Source of the DNA: Bacillus sp. NTK034
Lineage (GTDB): Bacteria > Bacillota > Bacilli > Bacillales > Cytobacillaceae
Assembly: GCF_017303275.1 (NCBI RefSeq)
Contig: NZ_JAFKOJ010000007.1
Location: 1 to 64,000, forward strand
Direction of reading: 5' to 3'
DNA: 64,000 nucleotides
Shown here: positions 1 to 8,605 of the stretch, piece after piece
Layout: each line of letters opens with the position of its first letter
Numbering within the stretch: the first letter of the stretch is position 1
Translations under genes and position numbers: made by a program
Notes under the pieces: model-generated
The model's database searches: none
Seen by the model: the letters and a program-made list of their open reading frames with translations, nothing else
Told to the model about the DNA's origin: nothing

Positions 1-125
1 ATAACGTCACGATTTATTTTACTAAAGTAGTAGGTTGATTGAGCAAAAGTGTAAAATCTTATCGAGCAAAAACTGTCAACTTTATTCTAGCGTTTACAAC
101 TACGCCCTCTTATTCAATAATACTA

Positions 126-168
126 AAAGCCGATGATTCCTTAGCGTAGGAAAAATCGGCTTTCTTTA
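126..168. terminator. hairpin terminator
   Basis: AAAGCCGAT (126-134) pairs with ATCGGCTTT (155-163), with an inner TTCCT/AGGAA extension, and is followed by CTTT. Seen directly. It probably ends a transcript entering from the left. The preceding 125 bases hold two GAGCAAAA repeats and no gene I can support. Confidence 0.6.
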
Positions 169-177
169 TGTCGAAAT

Positions 178-564
178 TTGCTTAGCGTATGTTTTCCGCG
201 TTTTGTTGGTAGGACCCCTAATAGTTTATTCTTGGATGACATGGTCAATTGTATTTTCCCAGATCCCCTTTCTTGTGAGAATGAAGAAGCTCTTACTACG
301 TCGACGATTTTAAAAAAGAAGCGGCCATTAGACAAATCTTTCCACGCTGCTAATGTATCTATTGGAATAATGCATATGTACCATTTGTTAAGCGATAAAA
401 AGAAATCTAGAATGTACGAAGAAGATCTGAAACGTACTATCGTAGAAATGAATGATAAAACTCAATTCTTAGGAGAACGTGGACTAGAAATACTTAAAGA
501 AATGAATCACTTTATCAATACTTATGATTTCGATAGTATTACACTATCTCTAAGCGGTAAATGA
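178..564 (+). CDS. hypothetical small protein
   Basis: I do not recognise this 128-residue reading frame. It opens with TTG directly after a terminator, without a clear ribosome-binding site, so the true start may be an internal ATG such as the one near 370. The C-terminal half is rich in charged helical residues and looks more protein-like than the N-terminal part, which overlaps an open frame on the other strand. It lies left of the probable transposon passengers and could be a passenger or a decayed gene. Function unknown. Confidence 0.3.
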   Translation: MLSVCFPRFVGRTPNSLFLDDMVNCIFPDPLSCENEEALTTSTILKKKRPLDKSFHAANVSIGIMHMYHLLSDKKKSRMYEEDLKRTIVEMNDKTQFLGERGLEILKEMNHFINTYDFDSITLSLSGK

Positions 565-576
565 TTACTTGAAAAC

Positions 577-609
577 TATGCTTGCAGAGAACTTTTTTCT
601 GCAAGCATA
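577..609. repeat. 12-bp inverted repeat between genes
   Basis: TATGCTTGCAGA (577-588) is perfectly repeated in inverse orientation at 598-609 around a T-rich loop. No T-run follows on the plus strand, so it is either a weak terminator after the upstream frame or an operator/mRNA hairpin ahead of the oxidoreductase gene. Confidence 0.5.
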
Positions 610-678
610 TATTCCGTGCTGTCAATCTATTACAGAAAAAAATTTAAAAGGATCAATGGAAAGAAAGGTGTTTATTGA

Positions 679-1680
679 ATGGAATTAAGCATTCTTGATT
701 TGGCTACTCTCGCTGTAGGGAAAACAGCAAAGGATGTTTTAGAGGATTCCACCAGATTGGCAAAGGCCGGAGAAGAATTTGGTTATACAAGATTTTGGAT
801 CGCTGAACATCATAATATATCTGCGCTCTGTTGCCCATCACCTGAAGTTATGCTCGGATACATTGGTGCTAATACTGAAACTATCCGTCTTGGTTCTGGA
901 GCTACACTTCTCCCCTACTATAAACCTTATAAAATAGCTGAAACATTTAATTTGCTTTCATCTCTATTTCCTAACCGAATAGATTTAGGAGTAGGAAGAG
1001 GTCCTGGAGGCTCTCCAGAAGCGAAGTTAGCTCTTTCGGATAATTTTTCGGAGCAAGCAAAAAAATTTCCCGATACTGTGAAAGAGCTTAAAGACTTTCT
1101 TGATAATAGTTTCCCACATAAACACCCGTATTCGACTATAAATGCTTATCCAATCCCATCAGTTCCTCCACAATTATGGATTCTAGGAACTTCTTTAGAA
1201 AGCGCGAGGCTTGCAGCATTATACGGGGTCCCTTATGCATTTGGTCACTTTTTAAGTGCAAACAAAAGCTCAGAAATCATGAATTATTATCATAATAATT
1301 TAAAAGGTAAAGAAAGCGGCATTAAACCGAAAACAATTTTTGCTGTTTTTGTGATTTGTGCAGAGACAAATGAACGCGCCCAGGAGCTTGCAAGAAGTGC
1401 TTTATTATGGGAGGTACAATTATCAACAGGCATTGGCGATAAAGGACTTCCGTCTTTTATAGAGTCAAACGGCTATACTTTTAGTCGACAAGAGATGGAA
1501 TTAATAAGAAACTTTAAGAATAAAATGATAATAGGATCACCAACAGAAGTGAAAAAAAAACTAATAGATATACAAAATACATATAAAGTAGATGAAATTA
1601 TGATCTTAACTAATACTTTCTGTTTTGAAGATAGGATAAAATCATATAAGTTAATTGCAAAAGAAGTGTTTTCCGTGTAA
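679..1680 (+). CDS. luciferase-like flavin-dependent oxidoreductase (MsnO8 type)
   Basis: A 333-residue LLM-class flavin-dependent monooxygenase-like protein, full length for the family. The N-terminus (LSILDLATL), the FWIAEHHN segment near residue 40 and the LGVGRGPGG segment around 110-120 match the bacterial luciferase-like TIM-barrel family, specifically the MsnO8-like subgroup. Such enzymes use reduced FMN; the substrate cannot be read from sequence. An ATG start follows AAAGAAAGGTG. The gene is co-directional with the MFS exporter and lies on the passenger side of the Tn3-type transposon, so oxidation plus export of a toxic small molecule is a reasonable inference. No cofactor reductase is adjacent. 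Confidence 0.85.
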   Translation: MELSILDLATLAVGKTAKDVLEDSTRLAKAGEEFGYTRFWIAEHHNISALCCPSPEVMLGYIGANTETIRLGSGATLLPYYKPYKIAETFNLLSSLFPNRIDLGVGRGPGGSPEAKLALSDNFSEQAKKFPDTVKELKDFLDNSFPHKHPYSTINAYPIPSVPPQLWILGTSLESARLAALYGVPYAFGHFLSANKSSEIMNYYHNNLKGKESGIKPKTIFAVFVICAETNERAQELARSALLWEVQLSTGIGDKGLPSFIESNGYTFSRQEMELIRNFKNKMIIGSPTEVKKKLIDIQNTYKVDEIMILTNTFCFEDRIKSYKLIAKEVFSV

Positions 1681-1792
1681 TTATTACATAGCCGAATTTA
1701 ATTTTTTTCAAAGGAGAAGAATAGAGTAGAGGTGATTAAAATATGTAATCCTAATAAATAGTACTCAAATTATATGTAAAGGAGTATATTTT

Positions 1793-3040
1793 TTGCAAAT
1801 AAAAACATCTTTCCGTTTTTTATGGATAGGCCAGTCAATTGCAAATTTAGGAGACATATTATATATAGTAAGCATAATTTCAATAGTGTACGAAATCACT
1901 GGGTCTGCATTTTATATGGCTCTATTTCCTTTTGTTAATACAGTTTCAAGGTTTATTAGTGGTTTTATTGCTCCTATTCTTTTAGAAAGATATAGAACGA
2001 AGCCACTTTTGGCATTTTCACAGTTTGGTAAAACAATCATTGTATTAATGCTCACAGTAAATTCAATCTATCTTTTTTCAATAGATAATATAATTTTCAC
2101 CTTTGTATTTGTAATGTTTATTTCATTTCTAGATGGGTGGGCTAGCCCTGCTAGAGATTCATTGATTCCCAGGTATTTCGATTCAGAGGAGAAATTGGTT
2201 AAAGTAAATAGTTTTCTTTCTATAGTCGATCAGACAATCACTTTAGGAGGATGGCCAGCAGCTGGTATTTTAATCACTCTATTAGGATCAGGTAATCTAC
2301 TAATTATAACAACTATATTATTCGTTATTTCAACCATTTTTATGTTTTTAATTAAGGATTTAGATAGAATTGAGGATGAACTCAATAAAGACGAACAAGA
2401 ATCAGAAAAAATGACAAAGAAGGTTTTGCTGGAAGGATGGAATACAATATGGAAGACACCTTCTTTAAGAACAATTACGATTGTAGAATTTACGGAATCC
2501 ATAGCAAATGTGGTATGGGTTGCAGCTATTCTGTATATCTATGTTGAAGAAGTTCTACAGGTTAGTGAAAATTGGTGGGGATATATCAATTCAAGCTTTT
2601 TTGCTGGTTTAATGATCGCTGGTTTTATTAGTTTAAAGTGGTCACAAACAATAACTAATAATTTGAGATTTGTAATCATTAGTGGAGCATTTCTTACCAG
2701 TATTACTACACTTATTTTTGGATTAATTTCAACTCCTTGGCTCGCACTTGTCATTTCCCTTTTTTTCGGTTTTGGTAGTCAAATTAAGGGAGTTGCTCAA
2801 CAAACTATAGTCCAAACGAGTGTTAATTCAAAATTATTATCAAAGGTATACTCTGCACAGGATAGTATCGTCTTTGGAACATTTGGTGTTTCAACTATTT
2901 TATTTGGGATATTTGCTGATCAATTTGGTGTGAGATTTACATTTTTATTAGCTGCATTTCTACTTTTCGCTTCAGCCTTTTTTGTCTCAATAAATCAAAA
3001 AACACTAAAACATATTAAAAGTGGGGAAATAAATAAGTGA
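1793..3040 (+). CDS. MFS transporter
   Basis: A 415-residue integral membrane protein with about twelve hydrophobic segments and a central hydrophilic, acidic loop near residues 195-215, typical of the MFS_3/macrolide-efflux-like group of major facilitator antiporters. An ADLGR-like signature is degenerate; residues 18-21 read NLGD. The TTG start is chosen because AAAGGAG lies eight bases upstream. It would export a small hydrophobic compound across the cytoplasmic membrane; the substrate is unknown. It follows the flavin oxidoreductase by about 110 bases in the same direction and is closed by a strong terminator. Confidence 0.85.
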   Translation: MQIKTSFRFLWIGQSIANLGDILYIVSIISIVYEITGSAFYMALFPFVNTVSRFISGFIAPILLERYRTKPLLAFSQFGKTIIVLMLTVNSIYLFSIDNIIFTFVFVMFISFLDGWASPARDSLIPRYFDSEEKLVKVNSFLSIVDQTITLGGWPAAGILITLLGSGNLLIITTILFVISTIFMFLIKDLDRIEDELNKDEQESEKMTKKVLLEGWNTIWKTPSLRTITIVEFTESIANVVWVAAILYIYVEEVLQVSENWWGYINSSFFAGLMIAGFISLKWSQTITNNLRFVIISGAFLTSITTLIFGLISTPWLALVISLFFGFGSQIKGVAQQTIVQTSVNSKLLSKVYSAQDSIVFGTFGVSTILFGIFADQFGVRFTFLLAAFLLFASAFFVSINQKTLKHIKSGEINK

Positions 3041-3060
3041 TTTGATAATTGAAATAAAGA

Positions 3061-3106
3061 GCCTATGTCAAAGATTTTAATATTCAATTTGACATAGGCT
3101 TTTATA
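3061..3106. terminator. terminator after MFS gene
   Basis: GCCTATGTCAAA (3061-3072) and TTTGACATAGGC (3088-3099) form a perfect 12-bp stem followed by TTTTAT. It separates the passenger genes from the recombination module. Confidence 0.85.
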
Positions 3107-3182
3107 TTTTATTATTTTATCAAAATGCACACTTCCTCTTACAAGCTAATATTACCTTGCCCATTATTGGACTAAAGATCAA

Positions 3183-3758
3183 CTAATTGTCCGGATCTGA
3201 TAGCTTTCTGTATAATGAAGCTCTTGATACATTTGTGATTTCACAAATTTGATTTACAGTCATATTCCCTTCCTTATACAGCTTTACTGCATAATTCATT
3301 CCTGCGTGATTTTTATGATACTTCTTTAACCGACCTTTAAATTTTCCTTCTTTCTTAGCCAACTCAATCCCTTCACGTTGTCGCATACGAATAAGATCTC
3401 GCTCTAATTGGTTAACACCAGCCATTACCGTAATTAAGAATTGGCTGTATGGATTATCTTCTGATAAATCTAGCCATGTATCTTTTAGTGATTTTAAGCT
3501 TCCCTTTTTACCTCGTATGTTATCGATTAATTCAAATAGATCTTGTGTACTACGAGTGATTCGAGTTAAGTCTGTAACATAAATGATGTCATCTTTCTGT
3601 AAATTCCCTAACATTCTTTGAAGTTGCTCGCGATCCTTTGTTGCTCCTGAAACTTTCTCTTCATAAATAATATCCATTCCGATCTCGTTCAGCTGCTGAA
3701 ATTGCCTTGAAGTATTTTGGCTAGTCGAACTGACACGTATATAACCGATCTTTCGCAA
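3183..3758 (-). CDS. tnpR: Tn3-family resolvase (serine recombinase)
   Basis: A 191-residue site-specific serine recombinase that resolves transposition cointegrates at the res site. The N-terminal catalytic domain begins MRKIGYIRVSS with the nucleophilic serine at about residue 10. The helix containing LERDLIRMRQREGI leads to a C-terminal helix-turn-helix (MTVNQICEITNVSRASLYRK) near residues 160-180. Start: TTG preceded by GAGGTGG, giving the length I recall for the Tn1546 resolvase; a longer in-frame extension upstream lacks a ribosome-binding site. It is divergent from tnpA, sharing the intervening res/promoter region, as in Tn1546. Confidence 0.95.
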   Translation of the reverse strand: MRKIGYIRVSSTSQNTSRQFQQLNEIGMDIIYEEKVSGATKDREQLQRMLGNLQKDDIIYVTDLTRITRSTQDLFELIDNIRGKKGSLKSLKDTWLDLSEDNPYSQFLITVMAGVNQLERDLIRMRQREGIELAKKEGKFKGRLKKYHKNHAGMNYAVKLYKEGNMTVNQICEITNVSRASLYRKLSDPDN

Positions 3759-3905
3759 AAATACCACCTCACTTTTGAGACAAGTCTTGTGAGACACTCT
3801 TAACTATGATTCTATCAGTCTACTTCACTTGTATCAATAGAGTACACTCTATTGATATATAATTGAAGTAATAAATTAAAAAAAACAGAAATGAGATGAT
3901 GCTAA
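3759..3905. promoter_or_regulatory. res site and divergent tnpR/tnpA promoters
   Basis: The gap between divergent tnpR and tnpA contains a near-perfect palindrome at 3832-3857, two 12-bp arms of TATCAATAGAGT around two bases, as expected for a resolvase-binding subsite. A shorter partial repeat (CAAGTCTTGTGAGACA region) lies closer to tnpR. By analogy with Tn1546 this is the resolution site and the regulatory region for both genes; the exact crossover is inferred. Confidence 0.7.
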
Positions 3906-6872
3906 ATGAAAATTGCGAGAGGTAGGGAATTACTTACACCCGAACAGAGACAGGCTCTTATGCAAACTCCTGAAGATGAGTGGGTGCTAGGAACCTACTA
4001 CACCTTTTCCAAACGAGATTTAGAAATTATAAATAAACGAAGAAGAGAAGAAAACCGGTTAGGGTTCGCCGTTCAATTAGCCGTTCTTCGGTATCCCGGT
4101 TGGCCGTACACACATATCAAAAGCATCCCAGATTCGGTCATACATTATATATCAAAACAAATCGGTGCCAGTCCACCTTCACTTAGTCTTTATCCTCAAA
4201 GAGAAAATACACTTTGGGATCATTTGAAAGAAATTCGAAGTGAACACAATTTTGTAACTTTTACCCTAAAAGAATACCGAATGACATTTAAGCATCTTCA
4301 TCAATTAGCTTTGGAAAATGGCGATGCCATTCATCTACTACATGAATGTATCGACTTTCTAAGAAAAAACAAAATCATACTGCCTGCTATCACTACACTT
4401 GAGAGAATGGTGTGGGAGGCAAGAACAATGGCTGAAAAAAAGCTATTTAATACAGTTAGTCAGTCTCTAGCAAATGAGCAAAAAGTAAAACTTGAAGAGA
4501 TCATTACTTCGCAGCATCCATCCGAGTCCAATAAAACGATATTGGGTTGGTTAAAGGAACCACCGGGTCATCCTTCACCCGAAACATTTCTCAAAGTAAT
4601 AGAACGACTCGAATACATACGGGGAATAGAATTAGAGACGGTAAAAATTAGTCATTTGCATCGCAATCGCCTGTTACAGCTATCTCGTTTAGGTTCAAGA
4701 TATGAGCCTTATGCATTTCGAGACTTTCAAGAAAATAAACGATATTCGATATTAACCGTCTTTTTATTACATCTTACTCAGGAGCTAACGGACAAAGCTT
4801 TTGAAATACATGACAGACAAATACTTAGTCTGTTATCAAAAGGCCGTAAGGCTCAAGAGGAAAATCAAAAACAAAACGGTAAAAAGCTAAATGAGAAAGT
4901 TATACACTTTACGAACATTGGACAAGCTTTAATCAAAGCAAAACAGGAAAATTTAGACGTTTTTGAGGTTTTAGAATCCGTTATTGAATGGAATTCTTTT
5001 GTCTCTTCGGTGGAAGAAGCTCAAGAGCTTGCACGTCCTGCTGACTATGATTATTTAGACTTATTGCAAAAACGATTTTATTCACTTAGAAAATATACGC
5101 CTACGCTATTAAGGGTATTGGAATTTCATTCTACAAAGGCAAATGAGCCTCTTTTACAAGCTGTTAAGATTATCCGAGGAATGAACGAATCCGGAAAGCG
5201 AAAAGTGCCTGATGACTCGCCTGTGGATTTTATTTCAAAACGCTGGAAAAAGCATTTATACGAGGATGATGGTACAACAATCAATCGTCATTACTATGAA
5301 ATGGCTGTTTTAACAGAACTTCGGGAGCATGTACGGGCAGGAGATGTTTCCATTGTTGGCAGCAGACAGTATAGAGATTTTGAGGAATATTTGTTTTCAG
5401 AAGATACATGGAACCAAACGAAGGAAAATATGAGATTATCAGTTAGTTTATCATTCGAAGATTATATGATGGAGAGAGCCAGCAACCTTAACGAAAGGTT
5501 AAGGTGGTTAGCTTCCAATTTCAACAAGTTAGACGGAGTTTCTCTTGAAAAAGGAAAGCTGTCACTTGCACGCTTAGAAAAAGATGTTCCAGAAGAAGCA
5601 AAAAAGTTTAGTTCAAGCCTTTATCAAATGCTGCCAAGAATAAAATTAACTGATTTACTCATGGATGTTGCTCATATAACAGGATTTCATGAGCAATTCA
5701 CTCATGCTTCCAATAATCGAAAACCTGATAAAGAAGAAACAACCATTATCATGGCCGCCCTTTTAGGAATGGGAATGAATATAGGCTTGAGCAAGATGGC
5801 TGAAGCAACACCCGAACTTACATATAAACAATTAGCCAATGTAACTCAATGGCGCATGTATGAAGATGCCATGAATAAAGCCCAAGCTGTATTAGTAAAT
5901 TTTCATCACAAATTACAATTATCTTCCCATTGGGGAGACGGTACAACATCCTCGTCAGATGGTATGAGAATGCAGCTGGGTGTTTCGTCACTACATGCAG
6001 ATTCAAACCCACATTACGGAACTGGAAAAGAAGCCACCATCTATCGATTTACAAGTGACCAATTCTCTTCTTACTACACAAAGATTATTCATACAAATTC
6101 AAGGGATGCGATTCATGTTTTGGATGGTTTGTTGCACCATGAGACGGATCTAAATATAGAAGAGCATTATACAGACACAGCTGGTTACACAGACCAAATA
6201 TTCGGGCTGACTCATTTATTAGGATTTAAATTTGCTCCAAGAATAAGGGATTTATCGGACTCAAAATTATTTACAATAGATAAAGCAAGGGAGTATCCAA
6301 AACTAGAAGCCATTTTACGTGGACAAATAAATACAAAGACCATCAAAGAAAATTATGGGGATGTTTTGCGATTAGCTCATTCTATAAGGGAAGGAACGGT
6401 TTCAGCATCCCTCATTATGGGGAAACTAGGTTCCTATTCAAGACAAAACAGCTTAGCCACAGCCTTACGTGAGATGGGCCGAATAGAAAAAACGATCTTT
6501 ATTCTTAATTACATTTCAGATGAATCTCTAAGAAGAAAAATACAAAGAGGATTGAATAAAGGAGAAGCCATGAATGGGTTGGCAAGAGCTATTTTCTTCG
6601 GAAAACAAGGAGAGCTTAGGGAACGAACCATACAGCATCAGCTTCAAAGGGCCAGTGCTTTAAACATAATTATCAATGCCATTAGTATCTGGAATACCTT
6701 ACATCTAACAAAAGCAGTTGAATATCAAAAACAATCTGGTAGTTTTAATGAAGAATTATTGCACCATATGTCGCCTCTAGGTTGGGAACATATTAATTTG
6801 CTAGGAGAATACCATTTTAATTCCGAGAAAATGGTCTCGTTAGATTCTTTAAGACCATTGAAACTTTCTTAA
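3906..6872 (+). CDS. tnpA: Tn3-family transposase, Tn1546 subgroup
   Basis: A 988-residue, apparently intact Tn3-family transposase. The N-terminal DUF4158-type region (from MKIARGRELLTPEQRQALM) is followed by the DDE catalytic domain. Acidic motifs are visible at GDGTTSSSDG (about residue 677), TDTAGYTDQIFGL (about 755) and LNKGEAMNGLARA (about 883). From memory the sequence and length are very close to the Tn1546 TnpA. It catalyses replicative transposition between the 38-bp terminal repeats. The start ATG has AGATGATGC upstream and only a weak ribosome-binding site. No frameshift seen, so the element may still be active. Confidence 0.95.
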   Translation: MKIARGRELLTPEQRQALMQTPEDEWVLGTYYTFSKRDLEIINKRRREENRLGFAVQLAVLRYPGWPYTHIKSIPDSVIHYISKQIGASPPSLSLYPQRENTLWDHLKEIRSEHNFVTFTLKEYRMTFKHLHQLALENGDAIHLLHECIDFLRKNKIILPAITTLERMVWEARTMAEKKLFNTVSQSLANEQKVKLEEIITSQHPSESNKTILGWLKEPPGHPSPETFLKVIERLEYIRGIELETVKISHLHRNRLLQLSRLGSRYEPYAFRDFQENKRYSILTVFLLHLTQELTDKAFEIHDRQILSLLSKGRKAQEENQKQNGKKLNEKVIHFTNIGQALIKAKQENLDVFEVLESVIEWNSFVSSVEEAQELARPADYDYLDLLQKRFYSLRKYTPTLLRVLEFHSTKANEPLLQAVKIIRGMNESGKRKVPDDSPVDFISKRWKKHLYEDDGTTINRHYYEMAVLTELREHVRAGDVSIVGSRQYRDFEEYLFSEDTWNQTKENMRLSVSLSFEDYMMERASNLNERLRWLASNFNKLDGVSLEKGKLSLARLEKDVPEEAKKFSSSLYQMLPRIKLTDLLMDVAHITGFHEQFTHASNNRKPDKEETTIIMAALLGMGMNIGLSKMAEATPELTYKQLANVTQWRMYEDAMNKAQAVLVNFHHKLQLSSHWGDGTTSSSDGMRMQLGVSSLHADSNPHYGTGKEATIYRFTSDQFSSYYTKIIHTNSRDAIHVLDGLLHHETDLNIEEHYTDTAGYTDQIFGLTHLLGFKFAPRIRDLSDSKLFTIDKAREYPKLEAILRGQINTKTIKENYGDVLRLAHSIREGTVSASLIMGKLGSYSRQNSLATALREMGRIEKTIFILNYISDESLRRKIQRGLNKGEAMNGLARAIFFGKQGELRERTIQHQLQRASALNIIINAISIWNTLHLTKAVEYQKQSGSFNEELLHHMSPLGWEHINLLGEYHFNSEKMVSLDSLRPLKLS

Positions 6873-6908
6873 CGTTGTTAAAAATAGGGGAATTGTCTCG
6901 GAATTGTG

Positions 6909-6946
6909 CTTAACGTTGTAAATCCGCATTTTCCTGACGGTACCCC
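6909..6946. mobile_element. right terminal inverted repeat of the Tn3-type element
   Basis: Thirty-eight bases downstream of tnpA ending in TACCCC at 6946 and containing CGCATTTTCCTGACG, the recalled terminal repeat of Tn1546-like elements (read from the outside it begins GGGGTACCGTCAGG). No inverse copy occurs between 1 and 3182, so the left end lies outside the window. The adjacent 6947-6951 TTATT is the candidate 5-bp target duplication. Confidence 0.9.
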
Positions 6947-7041
6947 TTATTGTTTGAACTAATTTTTATAAAAATTCTATAGGGTTCCTCCTGGTTGTTA
7001 AATGTCTGAATCTCTCCAATAATCTTTGCTTCTGTGATCAT
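6947..7041 (-). pseudogene. small gene truncated by transposon insertion
   Basis: An ATG at 7041, in a TATGA overlap with the stop of the 35-residue gene upstream, opens a frame beginning MITEAKIIGEIQTF. After 31 host codons it runs into the transposon terminal repeat, which supplies about a dozen further codons before a TAA at 6910-6912. The translational coupling and protein-like composition argue that this is the 5' end of a real gene whose remainder lies beyond the left transposon end. Function unknown. Confidence 0.6.
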
Positions 7042-7145
7042 AAGGTTTGCTTTCCTTTCACGTAACTGGTAAATAAAAATTGTTGTTTATTGTTCCAATA
7101 TCTTGAACCTATAATCTCCTGAACAATTTTATTTTTTAATTCCAT
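7038..7145 (-). CDS. 35-residue small protein
   Basis: A short frame beginning MELKNKIVQEIIG whose ATG overlaps the stop codon of the upstream zinc-finger-like gene (TGATG) and whose own stop overlaps the next start (TATGA). The tight coupling on both sides suggests a genuine small gene of the same operon. I recognise no family; it has no membrane segment. Confidence 0.5.
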   Translation of the reverse strand: MELKNKIVQEIIGSRYWNNKQQFLFTSYVKGKQTL

Positions 7146-7543
7146 CACAGACTAGTTACAGCAACACCTGAAGTGGAATTATAAAAATCATCATGCAGCA
7201 AATAAACATCACCGTATATGTGATATAAAGATTTATACTCTTCTCTACTCAGTTGATGAGTCAATAGCTTCTTTAAATGATCCATGCATAAATTCCATGT
7301 TATATCATCGTTAAATGGATCCAATTCTGAAGCTTCTAATGCCGCTTCAGAGCAACAATCACAAGTTTTATCTAATTTGCTGCTACTTATTTGAGGAGCT
7401 GTTTCCTTTAGTGTGATCAACCGCTCGTCACTTGCAAATATTGTTGCATGATTAAAACAAAGGTTCAGCCTGTCTTCTCCATCATTTATTGAAATTAACA
7501 TCAATTCATTGACACAGTTCTTTTCCATGCATTTCATTGACAT
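7145..7543 (-). CDS. zinc-finger-like protein, 132-aa paralogue 1
   Basis: The start is fixed by GAGGAGGAG seven bases upstream; the in-frame extension further upstream is ignored. Two cysteine clusters, CMEKNC near the N-terminus and CDCC near residue 75, with other conserved cysteines and histidines (CFNHA, CMDHLKKLLTH), suggest bound zinc. The C-terminal YGDVYLLHDDFY block is shared with a second protein of exactly the same length encoded at 7991-8389. The function is unknown; the cysteine pattern resembles small zinc-ribbon regulators or chaperones. It sits second in a small operon after the DUF2187-like gene. Confidence 0.75.
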   Translation of the reverse strand: MSMKCMEKNCVNELMLISINDGEDRLNLCFNHATIFASDERLITLKETAPQISSSKLDKTCDCCSEAALEASELDPFNDDITWNLCMDHLKKLLTHQLSREEYKSLYHIYGDVYLLHDDFYNSTSGVAVTSL

Positions 7544-7571
7544 CTTGATTCTCCTCCTCTTGATTTGAAGC

Positions 7572-7778
7572 TTACTTCCTTTTATTTCTTTTAAGTATCT
7601 TATAATTTTTATGTGCCACAACGGTGTTTGAGCTCTCCAAACCTAATAGAAACGCATCAGTTGCTGATATATCAACCAGCACACTGTTGTCTCTTACCAA
7701 AAAGACTTTTCCTTCAATTTCATTTCCTCTGCGGGAGAATAGTATAGAGTCACCTTTACTTGCATGCCTAATTGCCAT
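7572..7778 (-). CDS. DUF2187-like (YkvS-type) small protein
   Basis: A 68-residue protein with a KOW/SH3-like beta pattern: GDSILFSRRGNEIEGKV, then VRDNSVLVDIS, then VVAHKNYKIL. This matches my recollection of the DUF2187/YkvS family of Bacillus small proteins. AAAAGGAGG lies at good spacing before the ATG. It heads the operon that continues into the 132-residue zinc protein and is preceded by one of the AAGCA-loop leader attenuators. The family function is not established; nucleic-acid binding is only a guess from the fold. Confidence 0.7.
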   Translation of the reverse strand: MAIRHASKGDSILFSRRGNEIEGKVFLVRDNSVLVDISATDAFLLGLESSNTVVAHKNYKILKRNKRK

Positions 7779-7828
7779 TTATTTGACCTCCTTTTAAGGG
7801 TATAATGTCTTAATTTCAGCAGAAGCGC

Positions 7829-7871
7829 AAAAAAGCACCAATAAGCCTTAACAGCTAATTGGTGCTTCCAA
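7829..7871 (-). promoter_or_regulatory. leader attenuator A (AAGCA mini-hairpin plus terminator)
   Basis: Read on the minus strand: TTGG-AAGCA-CCAA forms a mini-hairpin (7859-7871). The AAGCACCAAT that contains its loop and 3' arm also pairs with ATTGGTGCTT ahead of a T-run to form an intrinsic terminator. The two folds exclude each other. A TATAAT lies at 7900-7905. The DUF2187-like gene starts about 50 bases downstream. Confidence 0.7.
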
Positions 7872-7990
7872 TTTGTTTTCCCGTATAATTTCCAAATCAA
7901 TTATACCATAATTTTCATAATGAAAAAAGATTTCTTGGTATTTTTTTCTATTCAACTATGTGTATTCCAAAGAGTAAAGGATGAAAGAAT

Positions 7991-8389
7991 CTATTCAATT
8001 TGTTGAAAGGCTATTCCTGTTTCAGGGTCATAAAAATCATCATGTAATAAATAGACATCACCATATTGGTTATAAAGCTGGTGAAATTCTTTTGGGCTTA
8101 ATGAATGTGTCAGCAGCTTTTTCAAATGGGTTTCACAAAGCGTCCACTGCGTATTCTCGGTCGGGAGATGTTCAATCATGTTAATGGCTAGGTTATTGCA
8201 ACAGCTACAATCAGCCTGTTCCTTTAACTCACTCTTAAGCGGATATCCTTTTTTATAAGTTAATTTTGATTCGTTTAAGGCGTACATTATGGAGTGAACT
8301 CCACAAAGAACTTTCACGGTTTGTCCGTCATTGATTTCTTGCACTAACCCACCAAATTGACAGTCTTTCTCCATACAGGTCTTAGTCAT
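7991..8389 (-). CDS. zinc-finger-like protein, 132-aa paralogue 2
   Basis: The same length and layout as the protein at 7145-7543: an N-terminal CMEKDC cluster, a central CSCCNN cluster, CETHLKKLLTHSL and the C-terminal YGDVYLLHDDFYDPETG block. The start ATG is preceded by GGAGGATAATAGTG. It is separated from its paralogue by the DUF2187-like gene and leader A, so the pair probably arose by tandem duplication and then came under separate control. Function unknown; a metal-binding adaptor or regulator is plausible. Confidence 0.75.
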   Translation of the reverse strand: MTKTCMEKDCQFGGLVQEINDGQTVKVLCGVHSIMYALNESKLTYKKGYPLKSELKEQADCSCCNNLAINMIEHLPTENTQWTLCETHLKKLLTHSLSPKEFHQLYNQYGDVYLLHDDFYDPETGIAFQQIE

Positions 8390-8477
8390 CACTATTATCC
8401 TCCCTATATTCTTAATATTTTGTAGAACTACAACCATTATCATCAAGGGCAATCGTTCCAGCAAAAAGCCGGCCAAA

Positions 8478-8506
8478 AGAAAAAAGAGCATAAAAACAAT
8501 GCTCTT
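8478..8506 (-). terminator. hairpin terminator in leader of paralogue 2
   Basis: AAGAGCAT/ATGCTCTT stem (8484-8491 and 8499-8506) followed on the minus strand by TTTTTTC. It ends transcription from the broken gene upstream, or attenuates the zinc-protein gene 90 bases downstream. It lacks the AAGMA mini-hairpin. Confidence 0.7.
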
Positions 8507-8605
8507 TAAGGTAAATACCGTTACTATCCGTATTTTTATATTTTCATAACAAGATGCTTTAAACTGATTCTCCCCTAGTATCAAGAAAGTTTTTGATTAC
8601 ATGAA

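Noticed and set aside
141..335. Minus-strand reading frame opposite the first hypothetical gene
   Set aside because: No ribosome-binding site, low-complexity basic composition and overlap with a terminator; probably a shadow.
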